Assembly (NCBI RefSeq): GCF_012277275.1 | Contig: NZ_CP051155.1 | Span: 620,001-684,000 of the forward strand | Direction of reading: 5' to 3' | Source: Gephyromycinifex aptenodytis | GTDB taxonomy: Bacteria; Actinomycetota; Actinomycetes; Actinomycetales; Dermatophilaceae | DNA: 64,000 bases | Shown: positions 26,701 to 34,351 of the stretch, piece by piece | How positions within the stretch are numbered: position 1 is the stretch's first letter | How the letters are laid out: each line of letters starts with the position of its first letter | Program-made: the position numbers and the translations under genes | Notes under the pieces: generated by a model | The model's database searches: none | What the model was told of the DNA's origin: nothing | What the model saw: only the letters and a program-made list of their open reading frames with translations

Positions 26701-27462
26701 GCGGCGAGTGTGGCCGAGTTAGCCGCCCAGCACTCGTGCGCGGCCAGCGCGATCCGGCTACTGCCCCGGCTGGTGCTGTTCGAGGAGCTTGAAGGGGGCC
26801 AGACACCCGCTCCAGGGCGGATCGTCATCGGCCTTGCCGGGGACACCCTGGCCCCGGTCGAACTCGACCTGAGCGGCAACGATCCGCATCTGCTGCTCAT
26901 CGGCGACGACGGCAGCGGCCGAACAAGCTTCTTGGGCAACCTGGCGACCCGGCTGCGCACCCAGGACACGCTGGGTGAGGTGGTCTTCGCCCTGATCGAC
27001 CCGCGTGGCGGGCTGCGTGCGGCGTTGCCCGCCGAAGCGATCGCGGCCTACGCCACTGACTCCACCGGCGCGCAGAACATGGCGAATTCGCTGGCGCTGG
27101 AGCTAGCCGACCGGCTGAAGCACGCACGCAACTCGCCAGCCATTGTCTGCCTGGCCGATGACGTCGAGCTTGTCCTGAACTCCGGGGCGCCGGCTTTGCA
27201 ACCACTTCTGAGCTATCTGCCGCGCGCCCGGGAACTCGGTTTCCACCTCATTCTGGCGCGGCACGGCGGCGGCGCCTCCCGCGCCCTCTTCGATCCGGTG
27301 TTGAGCCGCATCAAGGAGTTGGGGTGCCCCGGCCTGCTGCTGTCCGGGGACGCCGAAGAGGGGCCGTTGTGGCCTCGGGCCACCCTGGCTCCGCGTCCGC
27401 CGGGTCGCGCGCTGTTGGTTCGCCGCGGCGGGAGTCCGCGTGTCATCCAACTCGGTCGCTGA
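23731..27462 (+). CDS. eccC: Type VII secretion FtsK/SpoIIIE-type ATPase EccC, single chain with three ATPase domains
   Basis: EccC is the motor that recognises WXG100-type substrates. The 1243-residue chain has two membrane helices near residues 35-85 and then three FtsK-like domains. Domain 1 has an intact Walker A, GATGSGKSE (about 443-451), and Walker B LLVIIDEFAEL (about 551-561). Domain 2 (GGPRSGRSS, about 776) and domain 3 (GDDGSGRTS, about 1057) have Arg in place of the P-loop Lys, and their Walker B regions end in LDGY and ADDVE. Degenerate domains 2 and 3 are usual for EccC, where they bind substrate rather than drive catalysis. The start is ATG 23731 with CGGAG upstream. EccCa and EccCb are not split here. 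Confidence 0.9.
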   Translation: METVVHRQPRRAPEKAPPRDLVLAAPPTQASTGPGALLPTLLPALGGMGMLLFMVAGRRPLFIMAGLVMVLVTVGGAIAMALSSRTGARKQQREGRTRYLEYLEGVRDELRTAGAAHRQRENLIHPAPSDLLTFACSSRLYERRREDPDSGWVRIGVGALPHPITLRWSSPPNPLTPLDPTCRRAAVALAHEQGALADQPICLPCNGTRSIVVIGRDRQEVLGVARSIVMGLAALHSPEDLRLAVCSPDPELDFARWLPHARAGGNLLVASQASALTTLLGEHAGSIAGFHLVVLADEWGSADPSLAAPGVVVHLLHPGGRQPEKVDVRVEVEAGRARMWVGAQSCDFRIDQPSAQEAEALARSLAGRVRTREVPAHGATRDSHDVRDLLAWSPDTHWRPRDCPAAQKSLLRAAVGISDDGRSLILDLKDAARDGMGPHGLIVGATGSGKSELLRTLVLSLACSHSPQELSFVLVDYKGGATFAGLERLPHTAGSITNLALDVDLVARMRDSLLGEVRRRQQVLAENGHHPDIFAYAQARRADPELPPLPLLLVIIDEFAELLTAEPEFLETFQGIGRIGRSIGIHLLLASQRLDDGRLRGLEPHLSFRIALRTFTTEESRAVLGGPQAGLLPSRPGLGYLRVASGELVRFLADYVSAPVQDGPRTGVHRRIEVLNPGRQTRQHSGDRHREVPPAAPPTPSMLDLLVSRMAQAAQPVNQIWLPPLPARLCLADLDAAFPAPVGALPARIGLVDLPGQQQQEPLDLDIAQTQLAVLGGPRSGRSSALRAVAMEVARRNSPRRVVMHALDLDGEGLRPLAGLPHVGTVARRANPDLVTRVIHELTEILRQREAFGVPAVSETSFDARGEVRTAHAPHILLLLDGYATLRQDHEDLHDRFVELLTRGVPYGIHVVLSAARWHDLRPALQVSIASRLELPLVDPLDSVLDRKLSARLRPDRHPGRAVAGPGRLAQLALPSTLPVSSASVLPQLEAASVAELAAQHSCAASAIRLLPRLVLFEELEGGQTPAPGRIVIGLAGDTLAPVELDLSGNDPHLLLIGDDGSGRTSFLGNLATRLRTQDTLGEVVFALIDPRGGLRAALPAEAIAAYATDSTGAQNMANSLALELADRLKHARNSPAIVCLADDVELVLNSGAPALQPLLSYLPRARELGFHLILARHGGGASRALFDPVLSRIKELGCPGLLLSGDAEEGPLWPRATLAPRPPGRALLVRRGGSPRVIQLGR

Positions 27463-27575
27463 ACCCCCAACAGTGACGACACCACCGCGCTTATCCACAG
27501 TGCTGGCGGATGCGCCCGGGCCCCACTACGAGCGGCCCTAACGTGGCCGCGTCGCAGCAGACCAGGAGAGAAGCC

Positions 27576-29273
27576 ATGCCGCCCGTCCCCCCGTGCACCC
27601 ATCCGCAGCGGATCACGTGCCCTCGCCGCGCATTCAGCTCCTCGCGCTCCCTGCGGATCGGCTGCGCGCTGGTCGTGGCCGTTGTAGCCACCCCGCTCAC
27701 CGGGCAGGTCTCATGTGCCGAGGGCACTCCCGCACCGCCTGCCAGCAGGTCGACGTCCTGGCCGATTCCGACGTCGCCGGCCGCCGCGCCCCCGGCGGCC
27801 CAGAACCTACCGGCAGAGCCGGAGTCGGCCTTATCTGCCCCAGGGCAGTGCGGGCCTACACCAGCTCCGCCGACCGTGACGGCGTGGCCGCCGCCGGTCG
27901 GGGCGCAACCGCCCGCTGACCACGGCAGCGCGGCAGCGGTCGGCTCGGAGAAGCAGCCTCGGGCCAGCGCAGTCCTGCAGGTGCCGCCGGAGGGGATGAC
28001 CCTGGTGCTGCGCGGGCTGGCGAGTGTGGCCGCCGGCGGCTTGCCGGTGTTGCCTTCGGCGGTACCGACATTTTCCGGTGGCGCGAAAACCGGCGCCGGA
28101 AACGCCGTTGCGGGTGCGCCCGCGCCGGCGGTGGGCTCTGCTGGAGTCATGTCTTCGCAGAACGCCTCCGGACTTCCCTGGCGCTCGGGCGTCTTCGGGC
28201 ACTCGTTGGAGCGCACCGAACGCTTCCAGCAGGTGATGCAACGCAAGGTCGACGTCATCGGGGTGGCACCCTCGCGGGGGTCCTGGGCCAGCATCATGGA
28301 CGGCTGGTGGCTGGAGCGGGCCCCTGAAGGGTTCGTCGGGACGCTCGATGTGGCGGTCCCGTTGTGGCAGGAGGACGGCGACCTGGCCAGCGCCGCAGCC
28401 GGTGAGGATGAGCAGCATTGGGAGGAACTCGGGCGGGTGCTGCACGAGCGCTACCCGGGCAGTACCGTGCGGATCGGGTGGGAGTTCAATCTCGCTGCCT
28501 GGTCTCATCACGCTGATGAAGCCAACGTCGAGCAGTGGAAGAGCGCCTTCCGGCACGCCTCGATTGCATTGAAACGGGGCGGGCCCAGTCTGTTGGTGAC
28601 GTGGAACCCCAACAAAGGGCGGGGCGATTCACTGCCCGAGGCCACCCTTGCCTGGCCCGGAGACGATGTCGTGGACATCGTCGGGCTAGATGCCTACGAC
28701 TGGTGGCCGGCCTACTCCGAGAGCACCTGGCCGCAGCACCGCGATAGCGATCAAGGCTGGGCGTTCTGGGTGAACTTCGCGCGATCCCGCGGCAAGGCGT
28801 TCGCGGTTCCCGAATGGGGCGTCGCGCCGGGTAACGATCACGGTGGTGGGGACAACCCCTACTACGTGCAGACCGTCGTGGACTATCTGGCGGGCGAGCA
28901 CCGCAAGGACGGGATTGTGCACTCGGTGCTCTACTTCGATGAGCCCGAGTCCTACATCGCCAACAGCATGGCCGAGGGACAGGTGCCCCAGTCAGCAGCG
29001 GCCTACCGGGAGGCGCTGAACCACCTTGCCGCACCAGGCGCTGGCGCCGAGCCGGGCGAACCGGGCCGGGGTGGCACCCAGCAGGGTGCTGACGCCCAAG
29101 GTGGATCTGGGCAAGGCGCCGAGCGACAAGGCGGCACCCAGCAGCGTGCCAGCCAGCCGGATGCCGACAAGCAAGGCCGACCCTGGCCAGACCAAGATGC
29201 CGCATCCGAAGCTGGACCCGGCCACGAATGGTCAGCGCCTCACGGACAAGAACACGGTCCGGTTCCGGGATAG
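27576..29273 (+). CDS. Secreted GH26-like glycoside hydrolase with probable 3' frameshift
   Basis: A signal peptide (about residues 15-50, ending near QVSCAEG) is followed by a Pro/Ala-rich linker to about residue 190. A TIM-barrel hydrolase domain then carries RIGWEFNLAAW, with the probable acid/base Glu, and FAVPEWGV, with the probable nucleophile Glu. This arrangement fits clan GH-A, closest to family 26 mannanase-like enzymes. The last 80 or so codons are Gly/Gln-rich, and third-position G/C preference moves to another frame at about 29,026-29,385. A one-base insertion probably altered the original C-terminus. CAGGAGAG lies upstream of ATG 27576. The gene follows eccC by 113 nt, so co-function is possible but unproven. 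Confidence 0.7.
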   Translation: MPPVPPCTHPQRITCPRRAFSSSRSLRIGCALVVAVVATPLTGQVSCAEGTPAPPASRSTSWPIPTSPAAAPPAAQNLPAEPESALSAPGQCGPTPAPPTVTAWPPPVGAQPPADHGSAAAVGSEKQPRASAVLQVPPEGMTLVLRGLASVAAGGLPVLPSAVPTFSGGAKTGAGNAVAGAPAPAVGSAGVMSSQNASGLPWRSGVFGHSLERTERFQQVMQRKVDVIGVAPSRGSWASIMDGWWLERAPEGFVGTLDVAVPLWQEDGDLASAAAGEDEQHWEELGRVLHERYPGSTVRIGWEFNLAAWSHHADEANVEQWKSAFRHASIALKRGGPSLLVTWNPNKGRGDSLPEATLAWPGDDVVDIVGLDAYDWWPAYSESTWPQHRDSDQGWAFWVNFARSRGKAFAVPEWGVAPGNDHGGGDNPYYVQTVVDYLAGEHRKDGIVHSVLYFDEPESYIANSMAEGQVPQSAAAYREALNHLAAPGAGAEPGEPGRGGTQQGADAQGGSGQGAERQGGTQQRASQPDADKQGRPWPDQDAASEAGPGHEWSAPHGQEHGPVPG

Positions 29274-29486
29274 TCGCGGCAACGGCAAGGACGACACCGG
29301 CCGATGGTGTTCTCCTGCGAAGCACACAGGCGCCGGGCGACCCACAGCTCGCACAGGTAATCGAGGGCGCTCAGCAAACAGCTAGGACCCTGCACCGCCT
29401 CTGTTCCAGGCGCGGCCGGACGTGTCCGGCGCGGGAAGAACTGACACCCGCCGGGTGCAGCCGAGCGGGCTCCACCCGCCGTGTCG

Positions 29487-29492
29487 TAGCCT
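29487..29492 (+). promoter_or_regulatory. -10 hexamer before the alpha/beta hydrolase
   Basis: TAGCCT ends 7 nt before ATG 29500 with no Shine-Dalgarno. Confidence 0.4.
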
Positions 29493-29499
29493 CGGGGTC

Positions 29500-30134
29500 A
29501 TGGTCGACTCGGTTGTTTTCCTCCACGGTCTTGGAGGTTCTCCGCTTTCGTGGGAGGCACAAACTGCTGCGCTGCCCGCGAACCTGCAGGCCAACGCCCC
29601 CTGGCTGCACGGGCTGCGACCGGGTCGTTCCGGGCAGAACGAGACGTTCACCTTGGAGGCTGCGGCCCGCCAAGTAGCCACCACCGTGGAATTCGACCAA
29701 GGCGGTCACGCCGCACTGGTCGGTCATTCGTTAGGGGCCCTGGTCGCGCTGCGCTGCGCGCTGGATCGCCCTGAGCTGGTCGACCGGCTGGTTCTGCTGG
29801 GAGCTACGGCTGATCCCCCGCGCAGCGCCATGTGGTTACAGAGTCTGCTCATCCGGCTGCTGCCCAAGACCGGCTCGGCGGGCTGGACAAAGAACGCCTA
29901 CGCGCTGCCGTCGAGGAAGCCGGACGCGCAGGCCTGCAGGAGCACCTCGGGGATGTGCTGGCCCCCACCTTGGTGTTGGTAGGTAGCAAGGACCGGGCCA
30001 ACCTGGCCGCTGGACGTGCCTTGGCCGAAGGTATCCCCGGCGCCCGGTACGAGGTGGTTCCCGAAGCCGGGCCACTGCTGATGCGCGACCAGCCCGAGAC
30101 TGTGAATCGCCTCCTCTACGACTTCCTCGCCTGA
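29500..30134 (+). pseudogene. Alpha/beta hydrolase split by a frameshift
   Basis: The first part, from ATG 29500, encodes the oxyanion region VVFLHGLGGSPLSW and the nucleophile elbow LVGHSLGALVAL, ending in family-like sequence near 29,880. The family continues only in another frame (about 29,882-30,134), with APTLVLVGSKDRANLAA and the terminal QPETVNRLLYDFLA. A single-base deletion would explain the change. The segment where the catalytic His should follow Gly reads PEAGPLLM, so His is replaced by Pro. Both lesions suggest decay, although a sequencing error cannot be excluded for the shift. The end overlaps the convergent methyltransferase stop by 19 bp. Confidence 0.75.
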
Positions 30135-31390
30135 GCCGTCACGGCGTATTCGAAGAGCGCCTTGTTGGAGTTGCGTTTGCGGATGACACAACACTGCACA
30201 TCCTGGTAGTCCAGCGCCTGCAGCATCGCCGCAAACCAGCGCTGTGCCGGGACCTCGTGATCGTAGAAGGTCGAGTTGCCGATGATGTAGCAAACCCGGC
30301 CCTGCGGGCGCAGGACTCGCTCCAGCCCGGTGAAGTGCGCCCACATGTCGTGGTGGTACTTGCGCACATAGGTGGCCAGGACCGGCCCGCTGCGCCCACC
30401 GTCAGCAGCGATTCGAGCGCACACCTGGTCCAGTTCCGCCTCGACGGGAGTGCTGCCCTGCGCCTGCCAGGAGGTCAACCTGCTGGTGGCCACTCCCCAA
30501 GTGCCGCCGATCGCTTCCCAGTCCAGGGCACCGGCGTCGCTGGGTGCATCCAGGTAGCCCAACCAGTACATGTACGGACGCAACTCACGGATGTAGGACA
30601 TTCGGTTGACGTAAGGCGGGGAGGTCAGCACCAGGTCTGCCGGCTCCAGGTCGCTGGGCACCTCTCGGGAATCCCCCGCCCGGATGATGGCCGAGCCCGG
30701 CAGCGGTTCGGCGGCGCTGCTGATAAGTGTCTCCAGCTCAGTGGTGAAGAGCTCCAGAACAGCGTCGAACTCCCACTGCTGCGCGTCGCGAAAGGACATG
30801 CTCTGGTGGTTGAAGGCAGCGTTGCTGCAGGTGATGAGGGTGCGGCAGAGCCCCAGCCGCAGCAAGGCGATCTCAGCGGGTTCAACAGCCTTCTCGAATT
30901 CGGCGGCTTCAGCGCGGGCGTGATGGGGCGCGCCCCCGGCACCAGCTGCGGCGGATCGCGCTTCGATAGCCGCCCGCAGCAGCCCGAGAGCCCGTAGCGC
31001 CTGCGGACTCCACCACTTCTCGATCCGGTGCAGGGCCGGAAGCCACGGAGCCTGATCTGTCGCGGCTCGCGCTGCGGCGATGACGGCCGCGCATGCCGAC
31101 TGCGTGGCGGTCAACTGCGCCGGGGAGTAGTCGCGGGTCTTGGTACGCCCGAGCCAGATGAGAAAGGGGTTGAGGTCGATGCTCTGTCCCCGGTGTCCCA
31201 GCTCGGCTGCTGCCAACGGTGTCGTGCCGGTTCCGGAGAAGGGGTCTGTGACCACCGATCCTGCCGGGAGTCCAGCCAGGCGTTCGCGGACCAGACGCAC
31301 CCCGTAGGCCGGCGTCAGTCGCAGCCACCCGTGACGCCCGACACCCACGTTGGCCCGGTAGGTCAGGTCCTGCCGCCGCGCCGGGGCCAC
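30116..31390 (-). CDS. Solitary DNA amino-methyltransferase (TSPPY type)
   Basis: This S-adenosylmethionine-dependent DNA methyltransferase of 424 residues has the cofactor motif DPFSGTGTT near residue 48 and the catalytic motif LTSPPYVNRMSY near residue 255. The SPPY form is usual for N4-cytosine or some N6-adenine enzymes. Motif I before motif IV gives the alpha/gamma-like order, and the segment of about 200 residues between them could hold the target-recognition region. No restriction endonuclease is nearby, so it may be a regulatory or defence-remnant enzyme. GTG 31390 has GGAGA upstream. Confidence 0.82.
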   Translation of the reverse strand: MAPARRQDLTYRANVGVGRHGWLRLTPAYGVRLVRERLAGLPAGSVVTDPFSGTGTTPLAAAELGHRGQSIDLNPFLIWLGRTKTRDYSPAQLTATQSACAAVIAAARAATDQAPWLPALHRIEKWWSPQALRALGLLRAAIEARSAAAGAGGAPHHARAEAAEFEKAVEPAEIALLRLGLCRTLITCSNAAFNHQSMSFRDAQQWEFDAVLELFTTELETLISSAAEPLPGSAIIRAGDSREVPSDLEPADLVLTSPPYVNRMSYIRELRPYMYWLGYLDAPSDAGALDWEAIGGTWGVATSRLTSWQAQGSTPVEAELDQVCARIAADGGRSGPVLATYVRKYHHDMWAHFTGLERVLRPQGRVCYIIGNSTFYDHEVPAQRWFAAMLQALDYQDVQCCVIRKRNSNKALFEYAVTAQARKS

Positions 31391-31414
31391 GTGGGTCTCC
31401 GCTCGTTCTCTCGG

Positions 31415-31488
31415 TGGGGCGGGCGGGGCTCGAACCCGCGACCCTCAGATTATGAGTCTGGTGCACTGACCGGCTGTGCTACCGCCCC
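31415..31488 (-). tRNA. tRNA-Met (anticodon CAT), probably elongator
   Basis: A 74-nt cloverleaf has an acceptor stem GGGGCGG/CCGCCCC, discriminator A and a D stem GCAC/GTGC. The anticodon stem has four pairs plus a C-A mismatch at its top, the loop is CTCATAA, and the T stem is GCGGG/CCCGC. It lacks the three G-C pairs of an initiator. A tRNA-Ile2 (lysidine-modified CAT) is an alternative. CCA is not encoded. Confidence 0.88.
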
Positions 31489-31698
31489 TGGAACGGCCAT
31501 GGTAGCCGAGGTCGAGCCGCACCCCGACTGCGGCTCTCGTCCATCGCCCTGCGTCGCGCGCGCTGCGCCTCGGCAGGATGCACAGTCGGCGGCTCGGACG
31601 CCCGGCCCCGGCCAGCGCGGGCACCCGAGCAGGGCCTACTCCCGGTAGAAACCCGCAGAGGAGCGGCAGCTGGCCTGACCTAGCCGCGACCGGGTACG

Positions 31699-31730
31699 AC
31701 GAAGGGCCCGACTTTCGTCGGGCCCTTCGT
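31699..31730 (-). terminator. Hairpin downstream of tRNA-Asn
   Basis: A 14-bp perfect stem has a 4-nt loop (31699-31712 with 31717-31730). It lies 7 nt beyond the tRNA-Asn 3' end when read on the minus strand. No T-tract follows. Confidence 0.8.
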
Positions 31731-31736
31731 TGGATG

Positions 31737-31809
31737 CTCCCCCGGTTGGACTCGAACCAACAACCCTCCGGTTAACAGCCGAATGCTCTGCCAGTTGAGC
31801 TACAGGGGA
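31737..31809 (-). tRNA. tRNA-Asn (anticodon GTT)
   Basis: A 73-nt cloverleaf has acceptor TCCCCTG/CGGGGGA (one T-G pair), discriminator G, anticodon loop CTGTTAA and a T arm with GGTTCGAGTCC. CCA is not encoded. Confidence 0.96.
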
Positions 31810-31846
31810 ATGGCAACGAGGAAACGATAGCAAAGAACCTCCCAGG

Positions 31847-32386
31847 TCACGAAACCGGCCCGGTAGAACCCAGATCCAAGTCGACAAGCTCAGCCAACGA
31901 ACGCAGCACAGACTGCCCCGCGGCCATCGCCTCGGAGTCCCCGCGCCGAACCCCACGGCTCCAGATCAGCTGCGGAACGAGCTCATCGGTGCATAAGTCT
32001 TTGCGGATGGCGGCTTTGCCCAACTGGCGTGTCGGGCCCTGGATGGGGGCGTCGATGATGAGGCTGGCCTGCACTCGGTCGTGGAAGACCTCGGCGAAGC
32101 GAACCCCGCTCCCTTCCGGGAAGGTCCACTGGGCAGCCCGGGAACCATCGACCCAGGTCACCGAGATGGTGGCGGTGAGGCTGTCCCAACTCCCGGCGTC
32201 CACCTCCAGCCAGCGCCGCCGAGCGAGCTCTCCCCGCTCGGGGTGCAGCAGGATCAGCTCATGCAGGGTCGCCACGACCACGCATCCCCCGGCTTCCAAC
32301 TGGCGAGCCAGCACGCGGTCTTTCGGGCCCAGTTCTACCGGCACCTCGGGCCCTGAATCTTGCTGTCGTCGCAACCACTTGATCAT
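31847..32386 (-). CDS. Conserved hypothetical protein coupled to dnaG
   Basis: This soluble protein of 179 residues has no catalytic motif that I recognise. The N-terminal part, ELILLHPERGELARRRW and SVTWVDGSRAAQWTFPEG, has alternating strands that could form a PH-like or similar beta-barrel; this is a guess from the pattern. ATG 32386 overlaps the dnaG stop by 4 bp, so it is translated from the dnaG message. Replication-linked function is suggested only by that coupling. Confidence 0.65.
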   Translation of the reverse strand: MIKWLRRQQDSGPEVPVELGPKDRVLARQLEAGGCVVVATLHELILLHPERGELARRRWLEVDAGSWDSLTATISVTWVDGSRAAQWTFPEGSGVRFAEVFHDRVQASLIIDAPIQGPTRQLGKAAIRKDLCTDELVPQLIWSRGVRRGDSEAMAAGQSVLRSLAELVDLDLGSTGPVS

Positions 32387-34260
32387 TCGAGACGCTCCCT
32401 GAGTGCCACACGTTGTCGCTGTAAGTCATAGAGCCGCAGTGCTATTTCGTGCGCGGCCTGCGGATCGTCATGCTCGGCACGCTGTAGCGCACTGGCGGCG
32501 TCGGCGATCCGCTCCTGCAACGGGCCCTCCAGGATGCGCACGTACAAGTCCTGGACGTAGCGCGACTCCGGCATCCCGTTCTCGTCCAGACGCGCTTTGA
32601 TCGGCGCCATCAGCAGGTCGCTGACCAGAGCGTCCACCGGTTGCGGACAGCCTGCGTTGACCGCATCCACCCAGCTCATCGGGTTCTGCGCCGCCCCGTC
32701 CTGCAGGGCGGCCAGCACGCCGGAGAACACCGCCCGATGTGCCGGTGCACGGAAAGCCAAGGCGTCGACCTGGGCGATCTCCTCGGCCGAGAAGGCGCTC
32801 GGGTACTGCAGTAGCACCTGCAAGAACTGGTGGGCCAACTCCACCATCGGGTCCGAACGGTCGGGCCGGGCCAGCAGGGTCGATCCCTCCGAGGCCTCCA
32901 CCGGCTCCGGTTTGAGCCTGGCCGGGCGCTTCTGAGCGCCACGGGCCACCTCACCGGCGAGCTGCTCCACTTCGACACCGATCCAACCGGCAACGGTTCG
33001 GGTGTACTCCGGACGAAGTGCCCGATCGCGGATCCCGGCGATGATGGGGGCAACGGCACGCATCCCCTGCACCCGCCCCTCGGCGGTGTCCAGCGCGAAT
33101 CGGGCCAGGGTGGTCCGAACCGCGAACTCGAACATCGGGACCGCGTCGTCAACGAGAGCGCGCACCGCGTCGTCGCCACTTTGCTGACGCAGTTCGCACG
33201 GGTCCATGCCGGAACCGGCCACGGCCACGTAGCACTGCGAGGCCCACTTCTGGTCCAGGTCGAAGGCCTTCATCGCCGCCTTCTGTCCTGCCGCGTCACC
33301 ATCGAAGGTGAAGATCGTGCGGGCTGGCGCAGCCGAATCGTCATCGCGCAGGATCCTGCGCAGCATCGCGACATGGTCTGGCCCGAACGCAGTCCCGCAG
33401 GTAGCTACGGCACCCTCGACACCGGCCAGATGGCACGCCATGACGTCGGTGTAGCCCTCGACCACGATGGCGCGTCGGGTGGAGGCGATGGGTTTCTTGG
33501 CCAGGTCCAAGCCGTAGAGCAGGGAGGTCTTCTTGTAGATCGGGGTTTCCGCGGTGTTCAGGTACTTCGCGGCGATGCGGTCTTCGTCGAAGAGGCGGCG
33601 GGCACCGAATCCCACGGTGTCGCCGGTGATGTCGCGGATCGGCCAGACCAGGCGCCCGCGGAAGCGGTCGTAGAGCCCGCGCGAGCCGCGCCCGACCAGC
33701 CCGGCCAACACGATCTCGTCCGCGGCGAATCCTTTGTCGCTCAGGTGCCGCACCAGGTCCTCCCCGCCGCGGGGGGCATACCCGACCCCGAAGTGCGCTG
33801 CGGCGGCGCTGTCGAACCCTCGAGCTCGTAGGAAGTCACGGCCGGCGCGTGCGTCCGGCGCCCGTAGCAGCGCCTCGTGATAGAACTCCTCGGCGACCCG
33901 ATGTGCCTCCACGAGGCGGCCCCGTCGCCCGTGATGTTCGCGTGGGCCGCCGCCCTCTTCGTAGCGCAGCGGGACCCCGCAGCCGGCGGCCAGCCGCTCC
34001 ACGGCCTCCACGAAGGTGAGGTGATCGACCTTCTGCACGAAGCTGATGACGTCGCCGCCCTCATTGCAGCCGAAGCAGTGCCAATGACCGACCGAGGGGC
34101 GGATAGTGAAGGACGGGGTCTTCTCGTCGTGGAAGGGGCACAACCCTTTCAAACGGCCCGCCCCGGCGCGCGTCAGCGTGACATGTTCGCCCACGACGGC
34201 TTCGATCGATGCTTTCTCTTTGACGAGCGTGACGTCCTCGTCCTTGATTCGACCGGCCAC
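32383..34260 (-). CDS. dnaG: DNA primase
   Basis: DnaG makes RNA primers for lagging-strand synthesis. The 625-residue protein has the N-terminal zinc finger ([11 protein letters not shown] with [10 protein letters not shown]), the TOPRIM domain with [11 protein letters not shown] and [12 protein letters not shown], and a C-terminal helicase-binding region. GTG 34260 has AAGGAGG about 5-8 nt upstream. It is followed by the coupled gene 31847-32386 and is downstream of dgt, as in mycobacteria. Confidence 0.96.
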   Translation of the reverse strand: MAGRIKDEDVTLVKEKASIEAVVGEHVTLTRAGAGRLKGLCPFHDEKTPSFTIRPSVGHWHCFGCNEGGDVISFVQKVDHLTFVEAVERLAAGCGVPLRYEEGGGPREHHGRRGRLVEAHRVAEEFYHEALLRAPDARAGRDFLRARGFDSAAAAHFGVGYAPRGGEDLVRHLSDKGFAADEIVLAGLVGRGSRGLYDRFRGRLVWPIRDITGDTVGFGARRLFDEDRIAAKYLNTAETPIYKKTSLLYGLDLAKKPIASTRRAIVVEGYTDVMACHLAGVEGAVATCGTAFGPDHVAMLRRILRDDDSAAPARTIFTFDGDAAGQKAAMKAFDLDQKWASQCYVAVAGSGMDPCELRQQSGDDAVRALVDDAVPMFEFAVRTTLARFALDTAEGRVQGMRAVAPIIAGIRDRALRPEYTRTVAGWIGVEVEQLAGEVARGAQKRPARLKPEPVEASEGSTLLARPDRSDPMVELAHQFLQVLLQYPSAFSAEEIAQVDALAFRAPAHRAVFSGVLAALQDGAAQNPMSWVDAVNAGCPQPVDALVSDLLMAPIKARLDENGMPESRYVQDLYVRILEGPLQERIADAASALQRAEHDDPQAAHEIALRLYDLQRQRVALRERLE

Positions 34261-34351
34261 GCCACCTCCTTGGTCACCCCGAGTCTAGGTGGCACAGTCC
34301 ATCGTGTCGGGCCGGTACCCACCTGTATCCACGCGCGAGCGCGGCTGAGCT

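Noticed and set aside
27491-27499. Perfect DnaA-box sequence TTATCCACA between eccC and the GH26-like gene
   Set aside because: It is isolated; no cluster of boxes, AT-rich unwinding region or dnaA/dnaN neighbourhood is present, so it is not evidence for an origin.
31415-31809. Attachment-site duplication at the tRNA-Met or tRNA-Asn genes
   Set aside because: No repeated copy of the tRNA 3' ends and no integrase gene was noticed in the window.
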